A stretch of DNA of 64,000 nucleotides, taken from Ignavibacteriales bacterium (lineage in GTDB: Bacteria > Bacteroidota > Ignavibacteria > Ignavibacteriales > Ignavibacteriaceae). How positions within the stretch are numbered: position 1 is the first letter of the stretch; each line of letters starts with the position of its first letter. The DNA lies in contig JADJEI010000001.1 in assembly GCA_016709155.1 (NCBI GenBank), positions 1,550,001 through 1,614,000 on the forward strand, written 5' to 3'. Under the pieces are notes generated by a model. That model did not search any database. It had not been told where the DNA came from and saw only the letters and a program-made list of their open reading frames with translations. Made by a program: the position numbers and the translations under genes. Positions 17,953 through 27,421 of this stretch are shown here, in pieces.

Positions 17953-19377
17953 ATGAATAACGATAACATAAAACGAGAATCAATCTTAGCCACGGCAAAT
18001 AAGTTGCGCTGGGATGTGGGAGAAAATCTCCACGACACTCTAATGGAATCCATTTATGAAAATGCCACCTCCATTGCAAGTAAAGTTGTAAGCTTTCCCG
18101 ATAAGAAACCCGCGTTTAGTCTAGATAGAACTTTGGATAAAATACTTACAAGCAAGTATCTCGGTTTTCCAATTATGTTTTTGATACTTGCAGTTGTCTT
18201 CTGGATAACAATAGAGGGTGCAAATGTTCCTTCAGGTTTAATTGCAAACTTACTCGTAGATACGATGCATCCAATTTTAAAAACTATTACTGCTTCGTTT
18301 ATGCCATGGTGGTTAAGCGGGGTATTGATTGACGGCGCTTATCTTGCAATGGCGTGGGTTGTAAGTGTAATGCTTCCGCCAATGGCAATATTTTTTCCTG
18401 TCTATACCTTGCTTGAAGATTTTGGTTACCTTCCGCGAGTGGCTTTTAATATGGACCCCCTTTATAAAAAAGTTGGTGCGCACGGAAAACAAGCATTAAC
18501 AATGACAATGGGATTTGGCTGCAATGCTGCGGGTGTTGTTGCAACAAGAGTTATTGATTCCCCGCGCGAAAGATTAATTGCAATCATTACAAATAATTTT
18601 TCTTTATGCAACGGAAGATGGCCCACACAAATTCTTATCGCGACAATTTTTATTGGCGGTGCTGCCCCAGCGTATCTTGCAGGAATCGCATCAGCAGGAG
18701 CAGTTGTGTTTATTGCAATTTTAGGAATTGGATTTAGTTTAATTGTTTCGTGGGGATTATCAAAAAGTTTATTAAAGGGCGAAGCATCAGCATTTAGTTT
18801 AGAGTTACCGCCTTATAGACCACCAAGAATTCTGCATACACTTTATAGCTCTATAATTGATAGAACAATTTTTGTTTTGTGGCGTGCAATTGTATTTGCT
18901 ATTCCTGCCGGAATGGTAATCTGGTTAGTTGCAAATATTATGATTGATGGAGTTTCAGTAGCAAATCATTTTATAAGTTGGTCAAATCCGGTAGCATTTA
19001 TCTTCGGGTTAAACGGAATAATTTTACTTGCATACATAATTGCAATTCCCGCAAATGAAATTGTGATTCCAACAGTTTTAATGTTAACGGTTGCAAACCT
19101 TGCAATTTCAGGAATTGGCGGTGATAGCGGAGTAATGTTTGAACTCGATTCTGTTACAGATACCGCATCAATTTTACATGCTGGAGGATGGACTTTATTA
19201 ACGGGAATTAATTTAATGATTTTCAGTTTACTACATAATCCTTGTTCAACTACCATCTTTACCATTTACAAAGAAACTAAAAGTATAAAATGGACTGTCA
19301 TCTCTACGCTACTTCCGATTGCAATGGGTTTTACAATTACATTTTTTGTAACGCAGGTTTGGCGATTACTATTTTGA
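17953..19377 (+). CDS. feoB: FeoB C-terminal half: membrane permease
   Basis: The membrane part of the ferrous iron transporter, 474 residues with about eight membrane segments in two Gate-type halves. The conserved FeoB cysteine regions are present in modified form: GFGCNAAGVVATR, NNFSLCNGRWPTQI and HNPCSTTIFTI. The first 75 residues are soluble and match the end of the linker that normally follows the G domain. The ATG at 17953 begins a plausible protein but lacks a strong ribosome site, so expression may depend on re-initiation. The ferritin-like/VIT gene starts 22 bp downstream. Confidence 0.92.
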   Translation: MNNDNIKRESILATANKLRWDVGENLHDTLMESIYENATSIASKVVSFPDKKPAFSLDRTLDKILTSKYLGFPIMFLILAVVFWITIEGANVPSGLIANLLVDTMHPILKTITASFMPWWLSGVLIDGAYLAMAWVVSVMLPPMAIFFPVYTLLEDFGYLPRVAFNMDPLYKKVGAHGKQALTMTMGFGCNAAGVVATRVIDSPRERLIAIITNNFSLCNGRWPTQILIATIFIGGAAPAYLAGIASAGAVVFIAILGIGFSLIVSWGLSKSLLKGEASAFSLELPPYRPPRILHTLYSSIIDRTIFVLWRAIVFAIPAGMVIWLVANIMIDGVSVANHFISWSNPVAFIFGLNGIILLAYIIAIPANEIVIPTVLMLTVANLAISGIGGDSGVMFELDSVTDTASILHAGGWTLLTGINLMIFSLLHNPCSTTIFTIYKETKSIKWTVISTLLPIAMGFTITFFVTQVWRLLF

Positions 19378-19399
19378 AAGTTCAAATTTTACACAAACT

Positions 19400-20509
19400 A
19401 TGATTGACAAAAAAACTAAATCTCTTTGGCTTCATCACCTTCGCGATGAAGTTGATGCAGCATTTTTGTACAGAAAACTTGCCGGCTTAATTTCTGATGA
19501 AAAGAAAATTAAGATATACAAACAGCTTGCTGAAATCGAAGACAAACATGCCAAAGCGTGGAGCGACCTTCTTCAGAAGGAAAATATTAAAACTAATTAT
19601 GAATCTGTATCTACGAAAGCAAAACTACTGGCATGGTTTTCTGAAAAATTTGGCCCGGGTTTATTAACAAACATGCTTTTAAAAGAAGAAGCCGCGGAAG
19701 TAAAAACATACCTTGCTTTATATAATTCAAGTCCCGCCGGGATAACAAAAAATATAGCACTACGCCTTGCACGCGATTCAGCCGAACACGCAGATAGGCT
19801 TATGCGTTCGGATGGGATCAAATCCGAACCCTGGCACAGTTCTAACTCGGGCGGTTTACTGCGAAATATTGTTTACGGTTTTAATGATGGTTTAACTGCA
19901 AACTTTGGTTTGATTGCCGGCATAATCGGAGCTAGTGCCGCACCGCATCTTATTCTTATTTCCGGCATAGCCGGCTTAACTGCAGATGCACTTTCGATGG
20001 GTTCGTCAGGTTACTTGGCTGCGGTAAGTGAAAAAGAAGTTTTTGATTATGAGCGTAAAATGGAAGCTGAAGAAATTAAACACATGCCCGAATTAGAAAC
20101 TGAAGAACTTGCACTTATTTATGAATCAAAAGGAATGAACTCCGAAGAAGCACATGCACGTGCCGTAGAAGCTATGAAAAATCCCGAACAAGTTCTCGAA
20201 GATAAAGTGCGCGAAGAACTCGGCATTATTAACAAACCATTTACTCCATTTAAAGAAGGATGGGTTACCGGACTTTCGACTGCCGTGGGTGCTCTCATTC
20301 CTGTCTTTCCTTTTTTTTTCCTGGAGGGTTCAATAGCGATAATAAGTTCTTTTATTATCTCAATGCTCGCACATTTTGGAGTTGGTGCAGCAAGAAGTTT
20401 TTTCACAGGGCGTGGGATTTTCCGAAGCGGCTTTGATATGTTTGTTGTTGGCTTCGGTGTTGCAGCAGTTGGTTATTTTATCGGTGAATTAATTATTAAA
20501 ATTTTATAG
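19400..20509 (+). CDS. Ferritin-like domain fused to VIT1/CCC1 transporter (MbfA-like)
   Basis: Residues about 1-140 form a ferritin/rubrerythrin-like four-helix domain with metal-ligand candidates in HHLRDEVDAAFLYR, EIEDKHAKAW, KEEAAEVKTYL and DSAEHADRL. The rest is a VIT1/CCC1 membrane domain with about five helices: NIVYGFNDGLTANFG, GLTADALSMGSSGYLA, a cytoplasmic EEI/EEL-rich metal-binding segment, then STAVGALIPVFPFF. Related MbfA proteins export iron and VIT proteins move Fe2+ or Mn2+ out of the cytosol. Next to FeoB this would be the efflux arm of iron balance. The direction of transport is inferred. Confidence 0.88.
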   Translation: MIDKKTKSLWLHHLRDEVDAAFLYRKLAGLISDEKKIKIYKQLAEIEDKHAKAWSDLLQKENIKTNYESVSTKAKLLAWFSEKFGPGLLTNMLLKEEAAEVKTYLALYNSSPAGITKNIALRLARDSAEHADRLMRSDGIKSEPWHSSNSGGLLRNIVYGFNDGLTANFGLIAGIIGASAAPHLILISGIAGLTADALSMGSSGYLAAVSEKEVFDYERKMEAEEIKHMPELETEELALIYESKGMNSEEAHARAVEAMKNPEQVLEDKVREELGIINKPFTPFKEGWVTGLSTAVGALIPVFPFFFLEGSIAIISSFIISMLAHFGVGAARSFFTGRGIFRSGFDMFVVGFGVAAVGYFIGELIIKIL

Positions 20510-20519
20510 AGAAATTTTT

Positions 20520-21296
20520 ATGACAAAATTAAAATTACTTTCGTGGAATGTTAACGGGATCAGGGCTGTTCAGAAAAAAGGATTTATCGAATGGTTGTTA
20601 AAAGAAAATCCCGATATGCTTTGTGTTCAAGAAACCAAAGCTCATCCCGAACAATTATCCGAAGAACTTTTAAATATTAATGGATATAAATCATATTTCT
20701 CTTCTTCGATAGTTAAGAAGGGGTACAGCGGAGTTGCTATCTACACGAAGGAGGAGCCAATTAACGTTGAACATGGTTTTGGAATACCGAAGTTTGATGA
20801 TGAAGGCAGAATTATTCTCGCCGAGTATAAAAATTTTATGTTGATTAATATTTACTATCCAAACGGTAAAGCAAGCGCTGAGCGGTTGCAGTACAAAATG
20901 GATTTTTATGATGCCTTTCTCGATTACTCAAATAAACTTGTAAAAAAAGGAAAGAAACTTGTTATCTGCGGGGATGTAAACACAGCTCATAAAGAAATTG
21001 ATCTTGCCCGGCCAAAAGAAAACGAAAAAACTTCAGGCTTCCTTCCAATCGAAAGGGAGTGGATGGATAAATTTTTCTCGAATGGTTATCACGATACTTT
21101 CAGAATGTTCAGCAGCGAACCGGAACAATATTCCTGGTGGGATATGGTAACGCGTGCCCGCGAAAGAAATGTCGGCTGGAGAATAGATTACTTTTTTGTA
21201 TCATATAATTTTAAACAGAATGTAAAAAATGCTTTCATCCTCGAAGATGTAATGGGCTCAGACCATTGTCCGGTAGGAATTGATATAGAAATTTAA
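20520..21296 (+). CDS. xth: Exodeoxyribonuclease III / AP endonuclease
   Basis: Mg2+-dependent nuclease that incises abasic sites and trims 3' ends in base-excision repair. The 258 residues are typical. Catalytic motifs are all present: SWNVNGIRA, the metal Glu in CVQETKAH, KKGYSGVAIYTK, INIYYPNG, GDVNTAHKEIDL, WWDMVTRAR, WRIDYFFVS and GSDHCPVG. It starts 10 bp after the iron transporter gene and ends the + strand block; the tandem-repeat array follows. Confidence 0.97.
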   Translation: MTKLKLLSWNVNGIRAVQKKGFIEWLLKENPDMLCVQETKAHPEQLSEELLNINGYKSYFSSSIVKKGYSGVAIYTKEEPINVEHGFGIPKFDDEGRIILAEYKNFMLINIYYPNGKASAERLQYKMDFYDAFLDYSNKLVKKGKKLVICGDVNTAHKEIDLARPKENEKTSGFLPIEREWMDKFFSNGYHDTFRMFSSEPEQYSWWDMVTRARERNVGWRIDYFFVSYNFKQNVKNAFILEDVMGSDHCPVGIDIEI

Positions 21297-21435
21297 AGAT
21301 CGCACGAAAGTCTCTTATCGAAATAGAATTATCCGCGAAGCAAAGAATATCTAAAACTTCAGCAATAGTTCTCTCTATAAAATTTTGATCTTAACATTAT
21401 TTCCCAAGTGACGAAACCACACTGCCCATTTAGCC

Positions 21436-21740
21436 TTAACTATGCCAAATTAGCTTGCAGACTTTTACAATATTACCTTGAAGCTTCAGAACCCTATTGC
21501 AGATTTTGACAATGCCACCATGAAGCTTCAAAGCCCTATTGCAGATTTTCGCAATACCGCCATGAAGCTTCAATGCCCTATTGCAGATTTTCGCAATGCC
21601 GCCATGAAGCTTCAAAGCCCTATTGCAGATTTTAACAATGCCGCTATGAAGCTTTAGAGTGCTACTGCATATTTTTACAATACCATCATGAAAATTTCAA
21701 ACTAAGCTGCTGATTTTTAAATTATAAATATGAAAATTCT
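21436..21740. repeat. 42-bp tandem-repeat array with 10-bp palindromes
   Basis: Four near-identical 42-bp units start at 21478, 21520, 21562 and 21604. Decayed copies in the same 42-bp phase start at 21436, 21646, 21688 and, in part, 21730. Each core unit holds the perfect 10-bp palindrome TGAAGCTTCA (at 21479, 21521, 21563, 21605) and then CCTATTGCAGATTTT. Because 42 is divisible by 3 a 14-residue repeat can be translated, but stops in the flanking copies rule out a long frame. It lies in the 501-bp gap between convergent genes; I see no gene in the rest of the gap. Confidence 0.93.
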
Positions 21741-21797
21741 GCTGAAGTAAACTTTTCAGTTTTAAAGAATTTTAATCATTGCTTCAGCAGAAAAAAC

Positions 21798-23210
21798 CTA
21801 AAATCCTTCTGCAGTAATTTCTTTCTCTAACACTTCGCCGTATTTTTTTACTTCACTGCGCAACTCATCTGCTTTGCCGATTAGTACAAACTGAAGTTTA
21901 TCTTTTGGAAAATATTTATTGATTATTTCTTTTGATTTTTCAATAGTAAAAGCGTCAACATTTTTTTCAAAATCATTTATAAAAGAATCATCCAATCCGA
22001 AGTGGAACATTTCAGTCAATAAGTTTGCAAGGTCGCCGGAAGTTTCATAGTCTGGGGGAAACTGTCCTTTAATATAATTTTTTGCAGATGAAAGAGTTTT
22101 ATCATCAATGCCTTTTGCCCAAAGGCGATTGTAAGTTTCAAGTGCAAGATCAATTGCCTGAATAGTTGTTGAAGTTTTTGTGAAAGTGCTGATTAGAAAA
22201 GTCCCGGAATATTTATAAGGAACAAATGAACTTCGCGCACCGTAAGTCAATCCCGAATTTACACGCAGTTCATCATTCAACCAGGAAGTAAATCTTCCGC
22301 CGAGTATTGTGTTAATTACTTGAAGCCCGACAAAATCGGAATTATTTCTTGTAACCCCCGCCCCACCAATCAGAAAAGTGGTTTCATAAGAATCGCTTTT
22401 GTTTACAAGTAATACACGGCTCTTTTCAAATTTTAATTCAGGAGTTTCAAATATTTTTACTCCGTCAAACTCAACCGATTTCCAGTTTCCGAATAATGAC
22501 GAAATTTTTTCTTTCATTTCAGAAGTAGAAAAATCTCCGACAATTGCGATTGCCGAAAGCGAAGGCTGATAATTTGATTTATAAAAATTCTGAATATCAA
22601 TTGGAGTGATAGCTGTAATTCCTGTTGATGTCCCGTTAACAGGATTGCCGTAAACGCTATTGGCAAAAATAAATTTGTTGAAGTAAGAACGAATCACACT
22701 CCGCGGACTCTCTTTTGCCTGTTCAAGTTCAACAAGCCAGCGCTGCTGACGTTTATTTATTTCTTCTTTGGGGAAAACCGGATCAACAATTATTTCTTTC
22801 AATATTGGTAAAATTTTATCAGCATCATCTTTTATGAATGAAGTTGATAGGGTTGATGTTTCGGTTCCCGCATTTGTGTTAATATTAGCACCAAAAAAAT
22901 CAAAAGTTTCTTCTATCTGATTTTTAGTGAAGCTCTTTGTCCCGTATAACAACGCATCTGAAGTGAAGGAAGCTAACCCGTTTTTTTCTCCGTCATTAAC
23001 TGCACCTGCGGGAAAGACTGCTGTAATATAAATTAATGGAACTTCATGGCGTTCCATTAAATAAACAGTCAGTCCGTTGGAAAGGGTTACTTTTTCATAA
23101 GGGGGTAGCGAAAACTTTTTTGATTCCATTTGTGCCATTGTGTTGAACATCGTTGATAATAAAATGGTAATAATAAATACTTTGGTGAATAATAAATTAT
23201 GCTTTTTCAT
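21798..23210 (-). CDS. M16-family peptidase-like protein, non-catalytic partner
   Basis: A 470-residue exported protein with an N-terminal signal sequence (to about residue 26) and the M16 fold: VTLSNGLTVYLMERHEVPLIY at the start, SQKR-like NKRQQRWLVELEQ in the middle, and a second M16 domain with LGGRFTSWLNDELR. The place where the zinc motif HxxEH should be reads GLASFTSDALLYG, so the metal ligands are missing. Downstream of and 2 bp from an intact M16 peptidase gene, it fits the usual periplasmic heterodimer of one active and one inactive subunit. The tandem-repeat array lies just past its 3' end. Confidence 0.9.
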   Translation of the reverse strand: MKKHNLLFTKVFIITILLSTMFNTMAQMESKKFSLPPYEKVTLSNGLTVYLMERHEVPLIYITAVFPAGAVNDGEKNGLASFTSDALLYGTKSFTKNQIEETFDFFGANINTNAGTETSTLSTSFIKDDADKILPILKEIIVDPVFPKEEINKRQQRWLVELEQAKESPRSVIRSYFNKFIFANSVYGNPVNGTSTGITAITPIDIQNFYKSNYQPSLSAIAIVGDFSTSEMKEKISSLFGNWKSVEFDGVKIFETPELKFEKSRVLLVNKSDSYETTFLIGGAGVTRNNSDFVGLQVINTILGGRFTSWLNDELRVNSGLTYGARSSFVPYKYSGTFLISTFTKTSTTIQAIDLALETYNRLWAKGIDDKTLSSAKNYIKGQFPPDYETSGDLANLLTEMFHFGLDDSFINDFEKNVDAFTIEKSKEIINKYFPKDKLQFVLIGKADELRSEVKKYGEVLEKEITAEGF

Positions 23211-23212
23211 TT

Positions 23213-24529
23213 TTAATTCTCCTCTCCCTGCATTATCCCAATTGTTTTGTTTGTTTTTACAAAATATTTTGCAGCAACTCGTTTAATATCTTCCGTCGTG
23301 ACTTTCTTAAAATCTTTCGGTGCATTGAACATTTTTTTATAATCACCAAAAAACATTTCATAAGTGCCGAGTGTGTTAGCTTTGCCATTTATGGTTTCGA
23401 GCGAGTGATAAAATTCAGAATGCTTTTGATTTTTTACTTTTTGAAGTTCATTCTCAGACACGCCTTCTGAAATAATTTTGCTTAATTCATCTTCAATCGC
23501 ATTCTCAAGTTGAAGAGCGCTCACTCCATCATTTGCAACTGCATAAATGAAAAAGAGAAAGGGATCAAACGCCTGCGGGAAATAAGTTTCTACATCAGTT
23601 GCAAGCTGCTGTTTATCAATGATTGAACTATAAAGCCGTGAAGAATTGCCGCTTGTTAAAATTGAATTGAGAAGTTCGAGAGCGTAAAAATCTTCAGAGC
23701 CGGTAGCAGGAACATGATAAGCAAACATAACGTTGGGAGTAAAAACATCTTTCTTAACAAAAATTCTTTTCTCGCCGAGTTGATTAGGTTCAACTGTATG
23801 AATTTTTCGCGGCGCATCCTGTGCAGGGATTGGTTCAAAATATTTTTCGGCCAGTTTTTTCACTTCATCAAAATTGACATCACCTACTATCACTACGCTT
23901 CCATTGTTTGGTGCATAATAAGTTTTAAAATAATTTTGAAGATCTTTTTTCTGCCACCCCTTTATGTCCGATTCATACCCAATAACAGGCCAATGATAAG
24001 GATGGGCTACCATCGAAACACCAAGCAGTTCCTGATTGAGATATTCCCAATTACTGTTCTCAAGCCCGGTACTCCTTTCAGAAAGTATAACTCCGCGTTC
24101 ACTTTCGATCATTTTGTCATCGAAATTTAAATCGGCAATTCTATCGGCTTCAAGTTCAAACATTAATTCGAGAGATGAACTTGGAAACCAATCAGTGTAA
24201 ACAGTTACATTCTCTGTTGTGTACGCATTGTTCGAACCGCCGGCAGCTTCCATAGTTCTGTCGAATTCTTTTGGTCCGTATTTTTTAGCACCGTTAAACA
24301 TCATATGTTCGAAGAAGTGTGAAAGCCCCGTAATGCCGGGATATTCATTTCGTGAACCGACACGCCAGAATAAATACATATTTGCATTCGGGATTGAATG
24401 ATCTTCGAGAACTATTATCTTCATTCCGTTTTTAAGTTGAAAAGTTTTCACGTCTTCAGGTTTTGTTTGTCCAATTGCTGCCATAGTCAAGCACACAAAA
24501 AATATTAATAATTTCATAAATGCCTTCAT
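23213..24529 (-). CDS. M16-family zinc peptidase, catalytic subunit
   Basis: Exported zinc metallopeptidase (signal peptide ending near AAIGQ). The inverted zinc motif HxxEH is intact in GLSHFFEHMMFNG at about residue 68, and the distal Glu is in the expected ESERGVILSERS segment. The C-terminal half has the R/Y loop region (LLNSILTSGNSSRLY). The 438-residue length is right for the processing-peptidase group. The inactive partner starts 2 bp after its stop, so they form an operon. Confidence 0.93.
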   Translation of the reverse strand: MKAFMKLLIFFVCLTMAAIGQTKPEDVKTFQLKNGMKIIVLEDHSIPNANMYLFWRVGSRNEYPGITGLSHFFEHMMFNGAKKYGPKEFDRTMEAAGGSNNAYTTENVTVYTDWFPSSSLELMFELEADRIADLNFDDKMIESERGVILSERSTGLENSNWEYLNQELLGVSMVAHPYHWPVIGYESDIKGWQKKDLQNYFKTYYAPNNGSVVIVGDVNFDEVKKLAEKYFEPIPAQDAPRKIHTVEPNQLGEKRIFVKKDVFTPNVMFAYHVPATGSEDFYALELLNSILTSGNSSRLYSSIIDKQQLATDVETYFPQAFDPFLFFIYAVANDGVSALQLENAIEDELSKIISEGVSENELQKVKNQKHSEFYHSLETINGKANTLGTYEMFFGDYKKMFNAPKDFKKVTTEDIKRVAAKYFVKTNKTIGIMQGEEN

Positions 24530-24629
24530 AAAAAGAAGTTTTAATAATAAGTGATTGTAAAAATATCTAAAAAGATTGACACGATTAAGGAATAATTTTT
24601 TTTACTAAACGAAAGTTCAAATGATAAGT

Positions 24630-25520
24630 TTATTTCCTTTTTAGCTGAACGAGCACCGCACCGCAAGCCGCTGCAAACATTCCCAATCCTTCTTGCATTG
24701 ATATTTCCTCTCCCAGAAAAATCCATGCAAGTAATGCTATCTGAACTAACATAGTTCCATTAATAATACTTGATTCCATTGCGCTCAACATTTGCAGAGT
24801 TTTATTCCATAATACAAATGCAAGAGCCGTGTTTACAATTGCAAGCCATAAAAGATAAAATAAATTTTCCTTACTGATTTGATTAATCCCTTGAACAAAT
24901 ATACCAGTAATGATTAATACAAAAGATCCCACACCCATGCTTACAAGCGTAACAATAAACGGACTAAATTTGCCGGATCTGTTTACTTTTCTTCCAAGAA
25001 CAGCAGACCCGGCATTTGCGAAAACCCCGATTAACATTACAAACAATCCCGCTTGCTCATTTTCCAAAAAATTTATTGGAACAAAGTAAATAATTATACC
25101 AGTCAGAAAAAGAAAGGTACCAAACCACTGAAGGTTTGTTGGATACTCTGAAATCAAAACGATCGCCATAAAAGCAACAACGATGGGGGTAAAATTAAGT
25201 AACAGACTAACAGTAACTGCCGGGATGAGTGATAAGCCGATAAACTGCGCACCTTGCGTAAGCGGATAAAACATCAATCCAAGAAGTGAAAGATTTATCC
25301 AATCTTTTTTCGCTAATGATTTAATGACTTTAATATTTTTATTTGTGAATGCAAACGGAAGCAGACAAATAAACGCAATGAAGTATCGAAGTCCTGCAAA
25401 TGTAATGGGCGGAATTTCAGTCAAGCCCCACTTAATAATCACAAACGATGTTGACCAAAGAAAGGTTACAAGCAATGCAAGCAAAATAGCAGATAGCCTT
25501 GGGGCAATTAATAAATTCAT
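24630..25520 (-). CDS. EamA/DMT-family membrane transporter
   Basis: A 296-residue protein with ten predicted membrane helices in two EamA repeats, each opening with the family pattern (LLVTFLWSTSFVIIKWGLTE and LIGVFANAGSAVLGRKV). The family exports amino acids, nucleosides and other metabolites; the substrate cannot be predicted. The C terminus is AVLVQLKRK. It stands alone between the M16 operon and a 345-bp gap. A second member of the family is at 58582-59508. Confidence 0.9.
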   Translation of the reverse strand: MNLLIAPRLSAILLALLVTFLWSTSFVIIKWGLTEIPPITFAGLRYFIAFICLLPFAFTNKNIKVIKSLAKKDWINLSLLGLMFYPLTQGAQFIGLSLIPAVTVSLLLNFTPIVVAFMAIVLISEYPTNLQWFGTFLFLTGIIIYFVPINFLENEQAGLFVMLIGVFANAGSAVLGRKVNRSGKFSPFIVTLVSMGVGSFVLIITGIFVQGINQISKENLFYLLWLAIVNTALAFVLWNKTLQMLSAMESSIINGTMLVQIALLAWIFLGEEISMQEGLGMFAAACGAVLVQLKRK

Positions 25521-25866
25521 TAATTAAATTTATTGAAATTATATTTGAGAAAAAATTAAAAATAACAAGGGGAACAACTCGTTCCCTTTTAGAGAAATAT
25601 TACCACACCCCAGCGCAGCAAGATCGTATTTTTAGTACGGTTGTTGTACCAAAACCAGGAGCGAAACCAGCAATGTTCCATTCCATTTGACAATTGACAT
25701 TTGATGACTGACGTATTGCTTGTCCTGTCCACTGTTACTGCTTTGTTTTGTTTTTTTAAGGCAGCATTATTTAGTTTATTGGAAAAATATTGAAACAGAA
25801 ATTTCAGGAATGCGAGTCAAAAAATTGTTAAATTTTCATCAGATTATTTTTGAATTAAAATTAAAG
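25521..25866. other. Intergenic region without a supported gene
   Basis: 346 bp. It holds one hairpin, AAGGGGAAC (25567-25575) pairing with GTTCCCTTT (25581-25589) around a 5-base loop, of terminator or repeat type. An in-frame extension of the next gene up to 25720 is open, but it lacks a ribosome site and protein-like composition. Confidence 0.5.
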
Positions 25867-26349
25867 ATGAAGACATATTACTATCCTTTATTTTACAAGT
25901 TATTATTTCGTTACGGAAATATTCCACTTACTTTTATATTATCAGCCTATCTTGTTTATCTCGTCTTGAACATTGATAGGGAGCTGTATTTTGTTCTGCC
26001 AACACTCATAAATCTTTTTATTATTTATTATTTGAATAAGACTTACTTGCGCATGTACAAAATTATGCCGTTCAGAATAAAAGCCGATGACGAGAAATTG
26101 TACTGCGATAAATTTATTTTTTCTAAAAAGATTGCTGAGATTTGTTACGAAGATATTTCGTTGCTTCAAGGCGGAATATTCAGCGGTAAGCATCGCGGGA
26201 TGATGGTTATTAGGGATGGAAAAAATAATTTCACAATTGGTTTTTATCATAAAATAAATGGCGGAAAAGCTCTCGAAACAATTCTACTTAGCAAAGTTCC
26301 AAAACCTGTTTACGATGAAGTGATAAATAGAATCGGAATTAAAAAATGA
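25867..26349 (+). CDS. Hypothetical two-helix membrane protein, PH-like C-terminal part
   Basis: I do not recognise a named family. With the start at 25867 (MKTYYYPLFYK) the product has 160 residues: two hydrophobic segments at about 18-36 and 40-58, then a soluble beta-rich part with KIMPFRIKADDEKLYCDKF and a glycine turn, resembling bacterial PH-like domains. The stop overlaps the mnmA start by 4 bp (ATGA), which suggests translational coupling. The longer frame from 25720 is less likely. Confidence 0.65.
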   Translation: MKTYYYPLFYKLLFRYGNIPLTFILSAYLVYLVLNIDRELYFVLPTLINLFIIYYLNKTYLRMYKIMPFRIKADDEKLYCDKFIFSKKIAEICYEDISLLQGGIFSGKHRGMMVIRDGKNNFTIGFYHKINGGKALETILLSKVPKPVYDEVINRIGIKK

Positions 26350-27402
26350 AAATTGCAGTTTTACTTTCCGGCGGAGTTGACAGCTCTGTTGCATTGAATT
26401 TGTTGAAAGAACAAAATCATAATCTTACTGCTTTTTATTTAAAAAATTTGGCTGCAGGATGAATTTTCTTTTCTTGGCGACTGCCCCTGGGAAGAAGACT
26501 TAAAGTTTGCTCGTGCTGTCTGTGAGAAGGCTGGGGTACCTCTCGAAGTGCTCCCTCTTCAAACAGAGTATTGGGACTCGGTAGTTTCATACACAATAGA
26601 TGAAATTAAAGAAGGAAGAACCCCCAACCCTGATATGTTCTGTAACAGCCTGATTAAGTTCGGGCAGTTTTATGATAAGATTGATTCTGCTTTTAAAAAA
26701 GTTGCAAGCGGGCATTATGCAAAAGTTATATGTGATAGATCAAAATATATTTTAAAAACTACTCCTGATCCTGTCAAAGATCAAACATATTTTCTCGCAT
26801 ATCTCACACAGCAGCAATTAAGCAGAGCATATTTTCCGTTGGGTGATTTTAATAAACAGCAAGTAAGAGACCTTGCTCATAAATATGAACTTGCAAACAT
26901 GGATCGCAAAGACAGCCAGGGCATTTGCTTTTTGGGTCAGATAAAATTTGATGAGTTTATTAAACATCATCTCGGAGAATTATCCGGGGATATAATTGAA
27001 ATTGAAACTCAAAAAAAGCTTGGCAGACATAAAGGATATTATTTTTATACCATTGGGCAGCGCTCGGGGTTGGGGTTATCCGGCGGTCCCTGGTATGTTG
27101 TGAAAAAAGATATCGAGAATAATATCGTCTTTATTTCAAGACAGAATACGCAAGAATTAAGCAGAGATAAATTTTTAGTCGGAAAGTTCAATTGGATCGC
27201 TGGAGAACAGCCTTCAAAAGAAAATCTAAAAATAAAGATTAGGCACGGCGCCCAGTATTATAATTGCAATTTAAAATTCATCAATGATGATAGTGCCTTA
27301 GTTCAGTTGGATAAAGGTGATCGCGGAATAGCGCCTGGACAATTTGCAGTTTTTTATGATGACATGGTTTGTCTGGGCGGGGGTATTATTCTCCTGGAAT
27401 AA
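26346..27402 (+). CDS. mnmA: tRNA-specific 2-thiouridylase MnmA, one apparent frameshift
   Basis: Thiolates U34 of tRNA-Lys, -Glu and -Gln. The N terminus has the PP-loop SGGVDSSVA. The frame then breaks in the A6 run at 26441-26446: as written it ends after FYLKNLAAG, but with five A it continues as FYLKIWLQDE, then FLGDCPWEED and on to residue 351, the normal length. The catalytic pair is present (Cys in DMFCNSLIKFG and in GICFLG), as are GHYAK and the C-terminal beta domain. MnmA is normally important for growth, so a sequencing error or a slippage site is more likely than a dead gene. It starts inside the stop of the preceding gene. Confidence 0.92.
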
Positions 27403-27421
27403 TTTATACTGTTAGATACAA

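Noticed and set aside
21478..21658. Possible 14-residue repeat peptide MKLQ-type from the 42-bp array
   Set aside because: The frame is open only across the four clean copies and is stopped in copies on both sides; there is no ribosome site. The repeat is better read as DNA.
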